Assembly: GCA_003278705.1 (NCBI GenBank)
Contig: QCDR01000005.1
Span: 18,794-82,793 of the forward strand
Source: Prochlorococcus sp. AG-355-J23
Lineage (GTDB): Bacteria > Cyanobacteriota > Cyanobacteriia > PCC-6307 > Cyanobiaceae
Length of the DNA stretch: 64,000 nucleotides
Reading direction: 5' to 3'
Made by a program: the position numbers and the translations under genes. A model generated the notes under the pieces. The model saw only the letters and a program-made list of their open reading frames with translations. It did not search any database and was not told the origin of the DNA. Positions 50,481 to 58,661 of the stretch are shown here, in pieces; the stretch's first letter is position 1, and every line of letters begins with the position of its first letter.

Positions 50481-51590
50481 TTAAATCGCAAATCTATCTA
50501 AACTAAATTTTTCTAAAAAGCTTTTCTCTATTTCTTTGAGATTTTTATTTTGAACTATTTTCAAAAGAAGATCACTTGTTATTGCAGAAAATAAAACTCC
50601 ATTTCTGTAATGTCCTGTAGCTATATAAAGATTTTCAATTTTTGATTTTCCAATTATTGGTTTTAGATCTGGTGTGCAAGGTCTAAAGCCCCACCAATGT
50701 TCCATTTGTGGCCAATTAATAGCTTCTGGTAATAAAGAGCGAATGCCTTCTTGCAGTTGTTTTATTCCATTAGGAGTATTACCTTGATTAAATTTTGAAT
50801 CTTTTTCAACTGTCGCTCCAACTATAATAAGTCCATCATCACGGGGAACTAAATAAGTTTTTGGACCAAAAATAACCCTTTTCAAAAAATTTGTTGGACC
50901 TTGTATTGATAGCATTTGTCCCTTTACAGGAAAGACTGGAATCTTATTAAAAATTTTTTTACTCCACGCACCGCTGCATATAATTGCTTTTTCGCAGTTA
51001 ATTTTTTTTATTTCCCCAGTGGCACATAAAACTGTTGCACCTGTAATTTTGTTTTTTTCGAATGTCAAATCCTCTACTTCTGATCCCTCTTGAAATTCGA
51101 CTCCATTCAAGGAGCATGCTCTCTCAAGAGCACGCATCAGTTTTCTTCGGTTATCTATTTGACCATCTTGTTCAAAAAGTAAACCATGTTTCCAAATAGA
51201 ATTCATTCCATTGATTTCTGTTTGAAGATCTTTGTGATTTAAATATTTTCCATATTCATAAGTGGGAAACTCTTCAAGATCTTCTTTGTTTTTAAAAGGT
51301 ACTACTATGCCACATTTTTTTAAACCGCATTTAATATTACTATCTTGTTCAATACTTTGTATCCACTTTGGAATTAGATTTTGACTTTCTTGGCCAAATT
51401 TTAGTAATTCATCTTCGAGTCCTTCAGCATGAGTAGCTAACATTCCTGCAGCAACAAATCCAGCTGATTCATTTCTGTTTTTGCTTAAAACTAAAACTTT
51501 GAAGTTATTTCTAGAAAATTCATAAGCAATAGATAAACCTAAAAGTCCACCTCCAATGATTAATATTGAATTTTTGGTTTCTTGTGCCAT
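50481..51590 (-). CDS. thiO: FAD-dependent glycine oxidase-like protein (ThiO)
   Basis: 369 residues of the DAO family: FAD motif ILIIGGGLLGLSIAYEFSR at residues 9-27, VPRDDGLIIVGATVE in the middle and TGHYRNGVLFSAITSD at the end. ThiO makes dehydroglycine for the thiazole of thiamine in cyanobacteria. The thiamine role is inferred from family; thiL is in the same window but not adjacent. Confidence 0.87.
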   Translation of the reverse strand: MAQETKNSILIIGGGLLGLSIAYEFSRNNFKVLVLSKNRNESAGFVAAGMLATHAEGLEDELLKFGQESQNLIPKWIQSIEQDSNIKCGLKKCGIVVPFKNKEDLEEFPTYEYGKYLNHKDLQTEINGMNSIWKHGLLFEQDGQIDNRRKLMRALERACSLNGVEFQEGSEVEDLTFEKNKITGATVLCATGEIKKINCEKAIICSGAWSKKIFNKIPVFPVKGQMLSIQGPTNFLKRVIFGPKTYLVPRDDGLIIVGATVEKDSKFNQGNTPNGIKQLQEGIRSLLPEAINWPQMEHWWGFRPCTPDLKPIIGKSKIENLYIATGHYRNGVLFSAITSDLLLKIVQNKNLKEIEKSFLEKFSLDRFAI

Positions 51591-51669
51591 TTAAAAATTA
51601 ATATTTTTATTTGTGTTTTGGTCCTCTTTTCCTTTATATCCAATAGTATTAATAAAGAGACTTTTAATA

Positions 51670-53142
51670 ATGAACAATTTGGAATCTTGGGAAGCTGTGA
51701 TTGGTTTGGAAACTCATGTACAGCTTAATACGAAAAGTAAAATATTCACATCTGCGTCAACAGCTTTTGGTGATGCACCTAATACCCATATAGATCCTGT
51801 AGTTTGTGGTTTGCCAGGAACTCTTCCAGTTCTGAATGAAACTGTTCTTGAGTATGCTGTAAAAACTTCGTTAGCATTAAATTTAAATGTTGCAGAACAT
51901 TGTAAATTTGATAGAAAACAATATTTTTATCCTGATCTTCCTAAAAATTATCAAATTTCACAATTTGATGAGCCACTAGCTGAAAATGGTTGGTTAGAGG
52001 TTGAAATAATTGAAAAGGACAAAGAACCTTATATAAAAAAAATTGGTATAGAAAGGCTACATATCGAAGAAGACGCTGGAAAACTAGTCCATTCAGGAAG
52101 TGATAGATTAGCTGGCTCTAAGTATTCTTTAGTAGATTACAATCGTGCCGGAATAGCATTGTGTGAGATTGTAAGTAAACCAGATATTAGATCAGGTAAA
52201 GAGGCATCTGAATATGCTTCAGAGATTAGAAGAACAGTTAGATATCTAGGGGTATCAGACGGAAATATGCAAGAGGGTTCATTACGCTGCGATGTCAATA
52301 TTTCAGTTAGAAAAGGACCTAATGCTCCATTTGGTACCAAAGTGGAAATAAAAAATATGAATTCATTTTCTGCAATTCAAAAGGCTTGTGATTATGAAAT
52401 AGACAGACAAATAGAAGTTTATGAAAATGGAGGAAAAATTTTCCAAGAAACAAGGTTATGGGATGAAGCTAAGCAATTAACCAAAAGTATGAGATTAAAA
52501 GAAGGTAGCAGTGACTATAGATATTTTCCTGATCCTGACTTAGGTCCAATTGAAATAACAAAAGCCCAACAAGAAATATGGTTTAAAGAACTACCAGAAT
52601 TACCTTCAAAGAAAAGATATAAATACGTAAGTCAATTTGGGTTGTCTGCATATGATGCAAGGGTAATTTCTGATGAAATAAGCATGGCAAACTTTTTTGA
52701 AGAAACAGTAGCAAATGGTGCTGAGGTTAAACTAGCTTCAAATTGGGTAACAAGTGATATTATGGGCTATTTAAAATCAAACAAACTAAGTTTTAGTGAA
52801 TTAAAGCTTAGTCCTGAAAATCTTGCTGAAATGATTAACATGATTTCAAAAAATATAATTAGTGGAAAAATTGCAAAAGAAATTTTACCTGAACTTATTC
52901 AAAAAAATATTTCCCCGAAAAAATTAGTTGAAGAAAAAGGGTTGGCAATGATATCTGATTCTTCAAGTATTTCACCAATAATTGATGAACTTATAAATGA
53001 ACATCCAAATGAAGTTCAAGCATTTAAAAATGGCAAAACTAAGTTACTTGGTTTTTTTGTTGGTCAACTTATGAAAAGAACAAAAGGTAAAGCAGACCCT
53101 AAACTTGCAAATAAACTTCTTATGGAAAAATTAAATAGCTAA
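51670..53142 (+). CDS. gatB: Aspartyl/glutamyl-tRNA amidotransferase subunit B
   Basis: 490 residues from ATG 51670 (MNNLESWEAVIGLETHVQL); an in-frame ATG at 51613 would add 19 unrelated residues. Diagnostic GLETHVQLNTKSKIF, GLPGTLPVLNE, RKQYFYPDLPKNYQISQ and EIKNMNSFSAI are present, with the C-terminal tail domain. With GatA and GatC it amidates Glu-tRNA(Gln). Confidence 0.96.
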   Translation: MNNLESWEAVIGLETHVQLNTKSKIFTSASTAFGDAPNTHIDPVVCGLPGTLPVLNETVLEYAVKTSLALNLNVAEHCKFDRKQYFYPDLPKNYQISQFDEPLAENGWLEVEIIEKDKEPYIKKIGIERLHIEEDAGKLVHSGSDRLAGSKYSLVDYNRAGIALCEIVSKPDIRSGKEASEYASEIRRTVRYLGVSDGNMQEGSLRCDVNISVRKGPNAPFGTKVEIKNMNSFSAIQKACDYEIDRQIEVYENGGKIFQETRLWDEAKQLTKSMRLKEGSSDYRYFPDPDLGPIEITKAQQEIWFKELPELPSKKRYKYVSQFGLSAYDARVISDEISMANFFEETVANGAEVKLASNWVTSDIMGYLKSNKLSFSELKLSPENLAEMINMISKNIISGKIAKEILPELIQKNISPKKLVEEKGLAMISDSSSISPIIDELINEHPNEVQAFKNGKTKLLGFFVGQLMKRTKGKADPKLANKLLMEKLNS

Positions 53143-53145
53143 ATC

Positions 53146-53763
53146 TTAAAGAAGCTTTTTTATCGTATTGATCCATTTATTTTGATCATCCGAATTCTCT
53201 AAAATAATATCTGAGAATTTTCTTTTTTCTTCAAAACTTAATTGAAAATTTATCAATTCATATGCTTCTTTTTCGCTAATTTTATCTCTTGTGATAAGTC
53301 TGTTTTTTTGTATTTCTTTAGGACATTTAACTAACCATATTTCAGTGCAAATATCTTCAAATTTTGCTTCAAACAATAATGGAATAACCAATACTATAGT
53401 TTGATTATTTCTGTATTGACTGCATTCTTCTATCATTCTTTCTTTAATTAAAGGGTGAAGTAGTTTTTCAATCCATTCCTTGCTTTCTGAATGTTTAAAA
53501 ATAATGTTCCTTAAAATTTTTCTGTTTATTTCCCTTTCTGAATTGCTTTTATTATCAATAATTTTATTTCCAAAATAATCTAAAATTTTCTTATATCCAT
53601 ATGTGTTTGGTTTGATTAATTCTCTTGAAAAATGATCTGCATCTAATATTGGTATGTTTTTATGTTTTCTTATGTAATTAGTTATAGTTGTCTTCCCACT
53701 TGCAATACCTCCTGTTAAACCAATCCTTCTTTGGTTGTTTTTTAATTTTTGAAGAATATCCAT
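53146..53763 (-). CDS. coaE: Dephospho-CoA kinase
   Basis: 205 residues. P-loop GLTGGIASGKTTITNY at residues 17-32, DADHFSRELI and LVIPLLFEAKFE are typical. It performs the last step of CoA synthesis. Converges on gatB (3-base gap) and diverges from argJ. Confidence 0.95.
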   Translation of the reverse strand: MDILQKLKNNQRRIGLTGGIASGKTTITNYIRKHKNIPILDADHFSRELIKPNTYGYKKILDYFGNKIIDNKSNSEREINRKILRNIIFKHSESKEWIEKLLHPLIKERMIEECSQYRNNQTIVLVIPLLFEAKFEDICTEIWLVKCPKEIQKNRLITRDKISEKEAYELINFQLSFEEKRKFSDIILENSDDQNKWINTIKKLL

Positions 53764-53839
53764 ATAATTAATAATAATCTAATTACTTAGTTTCTTTAGT
53801 TTTAAAGAGTAGTTAGTATGAATTAAAATACCAAAAAGT

Positions 53840-55078
53840 TTGAGCCAGTTAGATTCCAATTGGTCGTTTGTTGATGACAGTAAGGTAACACCCAAGGGGT
53901 TTCTTTTTGCTGGGATATCTGCTGGTTTAAAAGCTTCTAATAAAAAAGATTTAGCACTAATACTCGCTCCAGAAGGAAGTATTTTTAGTGGAATGTTTAC
54001 CCAGTCAATTGTTCGAGCTTCTTGTGTGGATATTTGTGAGGAAAGGATTAAAACAACTTCAGGTTTTGTAAGAGCAATATTAATTAATTCTGGTCAAGCA
54101 AATGCATGTACAGGCAATCTTGGCATTCAACATTTTCAAATTGCTACAGGAAAGATTGCGGAACTTTTAGGAATAAAAGAAGAAGAAGTTTTAATGTGCT
54201 CAACTGGTGTAATTGGTGTCCCAATACAAATAAATGATTTAGTAAAAAATTTACCGAATTTAGTTAGTGATTTAAAGGGTAATAATTTTGCAAATGCAGC
54301 AGAAGCAATTTTAACTACTGATTTGACTTTGAAAAAAGTGTCAATAGAGACGATTATTCAAGGTAGAAAAATAAAAATAGCAGGATTTGCAAAAGGTTCA
54401 GGAATGATTTACCCCAACATGGCTACAATGCTTGCTTTTCTAACCTGTGATGTGGGTATTCAAAAAGAAGAATGGGACAACATGATTGCTATTGCGGTTC
54501 AAAAATCTTTTAATGCAATATCAGTTGATGGAGAGACAAGCACAAATGATTCTTTTGTTGGAATAAATGCAGGAGAGAAAATTGAAAAAAGGTTTTTTCC
54601 AATTATCCAACAAGGGATTGATATTGTATGTCAGAACTTGGCAAAAAATATTGCAAGGGATGGAGAGGGAGCAAATTGTTTATTAGAAGTTTTGGTTCAA
54701 GGAGCAAAAAATACAGATGATGCAATTATGATCGCGAAATCTATTTGTAATTCTGCTTTGGTAAAAACTGCGATACATGGTTGTGATCCAAATTGGGGAC
54801 GAATCATTTCTGCTGCAGGTAATTCTGGAGTTAAATTTAATTTAAATGACGTTGACTTGTATATAGGAAACGCCCACATTTTGGAAAAAGGCAAGTTAAA
54901 TAAATATGATCCACAAAAAGTCACAGACTATATTAAGTCCAGAATGAAAGGTAGATATTTGGTAGATGATATTGTAAAAATTATGATTAATCTAAATTCA
55001 GGCGAATCGAAAGGCACAGCTTGGGGGTGCGATCTTTCTAAAAAATATGTTGAAATAAATAGCGAATATACTACATAA
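53840..55078 (+). CDS. argJ: Bifunctional ornithine acetyltransferase / N-acetylglutamate synthase
   Basis: 412 residues from a TTG start. The self-cleavage site is in GMIYPNMATMLAFLTCD, with the nucleophile Thr near residue 195. NSGQANACTG and HGCDPNWGRI are further family motifs. It recycles the acetyl group in arginine synthesis. The last codons (55058-55074) recur exactly at 56361-56377, marking the left core of a second inserted element; the protein is intact. Confidence 0.96.
   Translation: MSQLDSNWSFVDDSKVTPKGFLFAGISAGLKASNKKDLALILAPEGSIFSGMFTQSIVRASCVDICEERIKTTSGFVRAILINSGQANACTGNLGIQHFQIATGKIAELLGIKEEEVLMCSTGVIGVPIQINDLVKNLPNLVSDLKGNNFANAAEAILTTDLTLKKVSIETIIQGRKIKIAGFAKGSGMIYPNMATMLAFLTCDVGIQKEEWDNMIAIAVQKSFNAISVDGETSTNDSFVGINAGEKIEKRFFPIIQQGIDIVCQNLAKNIARDGEGANCLLEVLVQGAKNTDDAIMIAKSICNSALVKTAIHGCDPNWGRIISAAGNSGVKFNLNDVDLYIGNAHILEKGKLNKYDPQKVTDYIKSRMKGRYLVDDIVKIMINLNSGESKGTAWGCDLSKKYVEINSEYTT
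55058..55074 (+). repeat. Left core copy (argJ 3' end)
   Basis: AATAGCGAATATACTAC, within the last codons of argJ just before its stop codon. Identical to 56361-56377. Confidence 0.85.
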
Positions 55079-55125
55079 TTGCAAATCCATTGCAGGGCAA
55101 CAGAAGTCAGGAACTATTAAAAAAA

Positions 55126-55147
55126 TATGACACTAATATGACACTAA
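55126..55147 (+). repeat. Arm-type repeat pair 1 of the argJ element
   Basis: Two perfect head-to-tail copies of TATGACACTAA, 51 bases inside the left core. Confidence 0.85.
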
Positions 55148-55199
55148 ATTCTAATCTTATTGGTTGAAATTTCTTACACAGAAACTTATAGAAAATTTT

Positions 55200-56111
55200 T
55201 TAAAAAAAAGAAGTTTGGATTCCACTTTTTTCTTTTAATTCCTTAAGACTATTTATTTTTAATTTTGAAGTTTCCCAGTTTTCATGTGTGCCTGATACTA
55301 ATCCAATATTATCTCTCAACCACTTTTTCATTTCTTTTTCAAGTTTTAATATCTCTTTACCCCAATGAGGTCCACTCTTATCGATTTCAATCCAACCTAA
55401 AGATCTATGTGCTCTCAACCTTTGTGTGAAATTATTTGTTATGCCAATTTGTTGTTCTCCTTTTCTTTCTAGTAAGTAAAACCAAGATTGTTTCCCTGGA
55501 TTAAAACCATACTCTGCACAAACTGGACAACCTGTCTTATCTCTACCAGTTCTTTCATAAGGAGTTGTTTGCCAAGTATGACCTTTATTACATTTCCATT
55601 TTTTAACTTTATTACTTCCTGAGGTTACAGTTTTTGGATCCCAACCATCTGCCTCTGCAGCAATATTTGGAAACAGAGTTTCTAAATCATTAAATCCCAA
55701 ACTAACTTTTTGGTTACTGCAAAATGGACAATTACTTTTGCTCTCTGTTCTATGTTTAATCATAGTTTGCCAAGTATGACCTTTATTACATTTCCAGGGC
55801 ATTTTTGTATGACTTCCTGCACCGATCTGTTTAGGATCCCAACCATCTGCCTCTGCAGCAATATTTGGAAACAGAGTTTCTAAATCATTAAACCCAGTCC
55901 ATATTTTTCTATTTGCACAATATGGGCACCATGTATTGTAAGAAATCCGATCATTTATTTTTACTTTCCAACTATGACCTTTTTTGCACTTCCAGGTCAT
56001 TTTTTTATTACTTCCTGAGGTTACAGTTTGAGGATCCCAACCATCTGCCTCTGCAGCAACTTTTGGATGCAAAGTTGCTAAGTCATTGAGGCCAGGAATC
56101 AGTTTTCGCAT
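55200..56111 (-). CDS. Triple zinc-ribbon protein with GIY-YIG-like nuclease domain
   Basis: 303 residues. Three 66-residue repeats start near residues 8, 74 and 140, each with a GFNDLETLFP-type lead, AAEADGWDP, WKCxKGHxW and CPxC; each supplies Cys/His sets such as Cys42, His46, Cys62, Cys65. This resembles the DUF4379 zinc-ribbon family. Residues about 209-285 look like a GIY-YIG nuclease: WFYLLERKGEQQIGITNNFT, with Arg231/Arg233 and a late Glu280 in ENWETSK. Repeats are nearly identical at DNA level, so duplication is recent. It is the sole gene of the argJ element and may bind or cut DNA; this is inference. Confidence 0.82.
   Translation of the reverse strand: MRKLIPGLNDLATLHPKVAAEADGWDPQTVTSGSNKKMTWKCKKGHSWKVKINDRISYNTWCPYCANRKIWTGFNDLETLFPNIAAEADGWDPKQIGAGSHTKMPWKCNKGHTWQTMIKHRTESKSNCPFCSNQKVSLGFNDLETLFPNIAAEADGWDPKTVTSGSNKVKKWKCNKGHTWQTTPYERTGRDKTGCPVCAEYGFNPGKQSWFYLLERKGEQQIGITNNFTQRLRAHRSLGWIEIDKSGPHWGKEILKLEKEMKKWLRDNIGLVSGTHENWETSKLKINSLKELKEKSGIQTSFF
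55636..56090 (-). repeat. 198-bp internal repeats of the zinc-ribbon gene
   Basis: The block GGATCCCAACCATCTGCCTC (plus strand) begins at 55636, 55834 and 56032, exactly 198 bases (66 codons) apart. Flanking blocks also repeat, notably the stretch around 55567 and 55767. High identity at silent sites indicates recent tandem duplication or gene conversion. Confidence 0.9.
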
Positions 56112-56222
56112 AAAACTAATTTACTGCAATTAAGTAAATTAGAAATCTAAAAGTTTTCAATAAAAAAAGATGTTATCCATGCTTAATTTCGTTCGCAGAA
56201 AACTATTCATAATCCTTATGAA

Positions 56223-56244
56223 TATGACACTAATATGACACCTC
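56223..56244 (+). repeat. Arm-type repeat pair 2 of the argJ element
   Basis: TATGACACTAA (56223-56233) followed by the degenerate TATGACACCTC (56234-56244). Confidence 0.82.
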
Positions 56245-56284
56245 TTCAGTTGTATCAGGAGGTTTGATTAGGTTGCGTAAACGA

Positions 56285-56306
56285 TATGACACCAATATGA
56301 CACTAA
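56285..56306 (+). repeat. Arm-type repeat pair 3 of the argJ element
   Basis: TATGACACCAA (56285-56295) followed by TATGACACTAA (56296-56306), 62 bases after pair 2 and 54 bases inside the right core. A partial TATGACTGACT follows at about 56329. Confidence 0.82.
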
Positions 56307-56360
56307 TTTAATCCTTGAAATCAACTGATATGACTGACTTTTACTCTGTATGTTTTTATC

Positions 56361-56377
56361 AATAGCGAATATACTAC
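56361..56377 (+). repeat. Right core copy (duplicated argJ 3' end)
   Basis: Exact 17-mer AATAGCGAATATACTAC. It overlaps the TAG stop (56376-56374) of the leftward membrane-protein gene, so the insertion sits precisely between two convergent gene ends. Confidence 0.85.
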
Positions 56378-56616
56378 TTAAGTTTTAGTAAATCTAATGG
56401 TAGATATTCATTTATATATAGAAACAGTATTGTTAAAGTTCCAATTACAGAGCCTATAAAACCTCCAAAAAAATTAACTAATAATCCAGATTGTCTAATT
56501 ATTGCTTCTTCTTTTTTTTCTTCTTCAAAATTAGGAGAATCAACTACTTTTAAGCGCTTATTGGTTGTTGGTTGTTTAAGTTGTTGGTGTCGGATGAGGG
56601 CTTCGAAATCAGGCAT
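56374..56616 (-). CDS. Small membrane protein downstream of ParA-like gene
   Basis: 80 residues from ATG 56616 (MPDFEALIRHQQLKQ); an earlier in-frame start at 56640 would add eight residues. A polar N-terminus precedes a strong membrane span (LLVNFFGGFIGSVIGTLTILFLYI). It overlaps the 3' end of the ParA-like gene by 67 bases in another frame, which suggests coupled translation. Its stop lies inside the right core of the argJ element. No family recognised. Confidence 0.65.
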   Translation of the reverse strand: MPDFEALIRHQQLKQPTTNKRLKVVDSPNFEEEKKEEAIIRQSGLLVNFFGGFIGSVIGTLTILFLYINEYLPLDLLKLK

Positions 56617-57221
56617 GGAATTTGTGAGGCAATTGAACAATAAGCAGACCAGCCCGTCATTCGACGAGGATCTGATCTGCCTAAATCGTCTACAGCTTCA
56701 AATACAGCATTGCCGGAGGCTTCTGCTTTATCAAATGCTGAGAGTAAGGGTATAAATGTATCAAAAACATATAAACCAAAATTTTCTAGAGCTGCTTTGG
56801 CTTGTTGCGCTGCTTTTTGCTGTCTAAAATCAACTTTTACTATTGCTACAGCATGGTTAACTTTTAAGTTGCTTAATAAATTAGCTAGTTCAACAGTTAA
56901 TTCTACTGATCTTGCTTTTGCAGTTGTAGGTAAGATAACTAAATCTGAACCATACGCTAAGTGTTTAAGTTCTTCTTGATCACTGCTAGCTTGGCCATCA
57001 GTTATTACAATTTCTGATGATCTTGATGCTTTAGCAGCTGAATTGACGGGGAAAACTGGAAATGGAAGGTTGCCTCTTGATGCGTATGCTAAAGCAGATC
57101 TATTCTTGTCGGCATCGACTATGCAAACTTTTTTACCTTCAGAATGCCAAACACTTGCAAGGTGAATACTTGTACAGGTCTTGGCCACCCCCCCTTTTTG
57201 TCCGCAAACGGTAATGAACAA
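56550..57221 (-). CDS. ParA/MinD-type ATPase
   Basis: 223 residues with the deviant Walker A CGQKGGVAKTCTSIHLA at residues 7-23, VCIVDADKNRSAL and EIVITDG as the switch regions. Related proteins partition chromosomes, plasmids or carboxysomes. No parB or parS-like site is seen nearby. It lies outside the argJ element, so it may be ordinary chromosomal content; I could not decide between chromosome and carboxysome positioning. Confidence 0.85.
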   Translation of the reverse strand: MFITVCGQKGGVAKTCTSIHLASVWHSEGKKVCIVDADKNRSALAYASRGNLPFPVFPVNSAAKASRSSEIVITDGQASSDQEELKHLAYGSDLVILPTTAKARSVELTVELANLLSNLKVNHAVAIVKVDFRQQKAAQQAKAALENFGLYVFDTFIPLLSAFDKAEASGNAVFEAVDDLGRSDPRRMTGWSAYCSIASQIPCLISKPSSDTNNLNNQQPISA

Positions 57222-57371
57222 TTTTTTATTTTTATTTCTCTTACTTTGGAGAATAATTTCTTAATGTCAAGAGAAATTGATTTTTAATTCTTTAAAACTT
57301 ATTTTTTGAAATATTTTAAAGAAGTTAATATTTTTAGATAACCTTATAAAGTTCCTTATTTAAATTGGCTA

Positions 57372-58334
57372 GTGAAGAAAAGAATTGGATTAGGTACGTG
57401 GTCCTGGGGGAATAAGCTTTTCTGGAATTACCAATCTACAAATGACGATGATTTACGTGAGACATATGATGAAGCGTTACGAAGAGGTTTTGATCTAATT
57501 GATACTGCAGATTCTTACGGTACTGGGAATCTTCAGGGTAGAAGTGAATTGTTGATAGGAAAATTTTTACTAAATACTCCTTCAGCAAAGAAAAAAAGAA
57601 TTCAAATAGCAACCAAACTTGCACCTTATCCCTGGAGAATAGGTAATAGAGGCTTCAATAAACCTTTTTTGAAAAGTTTAGAGAGACTTAATAACAAATT
57701 AGATATAGTGCAATTACATTGGTCAACTGCAAAATACAATCCTTGGCAGGAATTAGGGCTGTTGAATAATCTTTGCGATTTTAAAGATGAAGGCTTTGAT
57801 TTTCAAATAGGTTTATCAAATATAGGCCCTAAAAGATTGATGAAATTAATTAATTTTTTAGCAAAAAGAGATCAGCACTTAAAGAGTGTTCAAATACAGT
57901 TTTCTTTGCTTGCTCCCGATTTAGGAAAACAATATCAGGTAAAAAAAATTTGCGACGAAAATAATATTGATTTCTTTGCTTATAGTCCTTTGTCCTTTGG
58001 AATACTTTGTATTGATCCGGATAAAGAAGAAAATAAAGAAAAAAGTTTTATTCGTAATTCCTTATTTGAAAACTATAAAAAACCAACATATGAATTGCGG
58101 AGGTGTCTAAAAAGAATTGCGCATCAAAGATCAGTTTCCCAAGCGCAAGTAGCAATTAATTGGTGTTGTTATCAAGGAACTATTCCATTAGTTGGAATGC
58201 GAAAAAAATCTCAAGTTATAGATATATCTAATGTATTTAATTGGAATTTAAAAAAAAATGAATTTAAAGTACTTCAGGAGGTTTCACAAAAATGTTTAAA
58301 AAAAATGCCGAAAAATCCTTTTTCGAGTAATTAA
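57372..58334 (+). CDS. Aldo/keto reductase family oxidoreductase
   Basis: 320 residues from a GTG start. LIDTADSYGTG holds the Asp/Tyr of the catalytic tetrad, QIATKLAPYPWR the Lys, and QLHWS the His; IGLSNIGPKRL and ALIVPLVG-like GTIPLVGMRKKSQV follow in the barrel. NADPH-dependent; substrate unknown. Annotated in related genomes as a Tas-like reductase. Confidence 0.9.
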   Translation: MKKRIGLGTWSWGNKLFWNYQSTNDDDLRETYDEALRRGFDLIDTADSYGTGNLQGRSELLIGKFLLNTPSAKKKRIQIATKLAPYPWRIGNRGFNKPFLKSLERLNNKLDIVQLHWSTAKYNPWQELGLLNNLCDFKDEGFDFQIGLSNIGPKRLMKLINFLAKRDQHLKSVQIQFSLLAPDLGKQYQVKKICDENNIDFFAYSPLSFGILCIDPDKEENKEKSFIRNSLFENYKKPTYELRRCLKRIAHQRSVSQAQVAINWCCYQGTIPLVGMRKKSQVIDISNVFNWNLKKNEFKVLQEVSQKCLKKMPKNPFSSN

Positions 58335-58342
58335 TTAAATTT

Positions 58343-58480
58343 TTAGCTAGCTATGTTCTTATTTTTTTTGATTTGACAACCACTATTCCATAGTTCATTG
58401 GGAAATTTTTCACCAGTGAATCTAATAACTTTTGGTTTGAGATTTATTATCAAGTCATTTAGTTTTTTATTAGATTCCAT
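58343..58480 (-). CDS. Possible small hypothetical protein
   Basis: 45 residues from ATG 58480: begins MESNKKLNDLIINLKPKVIR and ends KKNKNIAS, basic, with one Cys and one Trp. It fills the gap between the aldo/keto reductase stop and the tmRNA terminator. Supported only by frame and composition. Confidence 0.45.
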   Translation of the reverse strand: MESNKKLNDLIINLKPKVIRFTGEKFPNELWNSGCQIKKNKNIAS

Positions 58481-58633
58481 TTTGCAAGATTGGATTTCTT
58501 AATAAGATAAATTAATTTAAAACTTATCTTCTCAGTATTTATACTTATAAAATTAAAAAAATTCTTTTTAATACAATTAATTGCAGCAATATTTACACTC
58601 TCATAAATTATCCACTACAACTTCTTAGTTATT

Positions 58634-58660
58634 TAAAAAAGTGGAGTCCTTCCAGACTCC
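58634..58660 (-). terminator. Rho-independent terminator of tmRNA
   Basis: On the minus strand, GGAGTC (58660-58655), a six-base loop, GACTCC (58648-58643), then AC and a run of six T. A classic intrinsic terminator directly after the tmRNA coding piece. Confidence 0.8.
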
Positions 58661-58661
58661 T

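Larger units (their letters stand above)
55058..56377. mobile_element. Putative non-autonomous integrative element at the 3' end of argJ
   Basis: A perfect 17-bp direct repeat of the argJ end (55058-55074 and 56361-56377) brackets about 1.3 kb. Inside are three pairs of tandem 11-mers with unit TATGACACTAA: one pair at the left (55126), two at the right (56223 and 56285, 62 bases apart). This mirrors the guaA element with a different repeat sequence. The only cargo gene encodes a zinc-ribbon plus GIY-YIG-like protein. No tyrosine or serine recombinase is present. The structure is directly visible; transposition history is inferred. Confidence 0.72.

Noticed and set aside
51613-51669. Upstream extension of gatB
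   Set aside because: The added residues are unlike the family; ATG 51670 gives the usual start just before GLETHVQL.
55567-56090. CRISPR-like spaced repeats at 198-bp intervals
   Set aside because: They are the DNA of three homologous zinc-ribbon domains in one open frame.
56550-57221. ParA-like gene as cargo of the argJ element
   Set aside because: It lies outside the right core repeat, so it belongs to the flanking chromosome under the model proposed.
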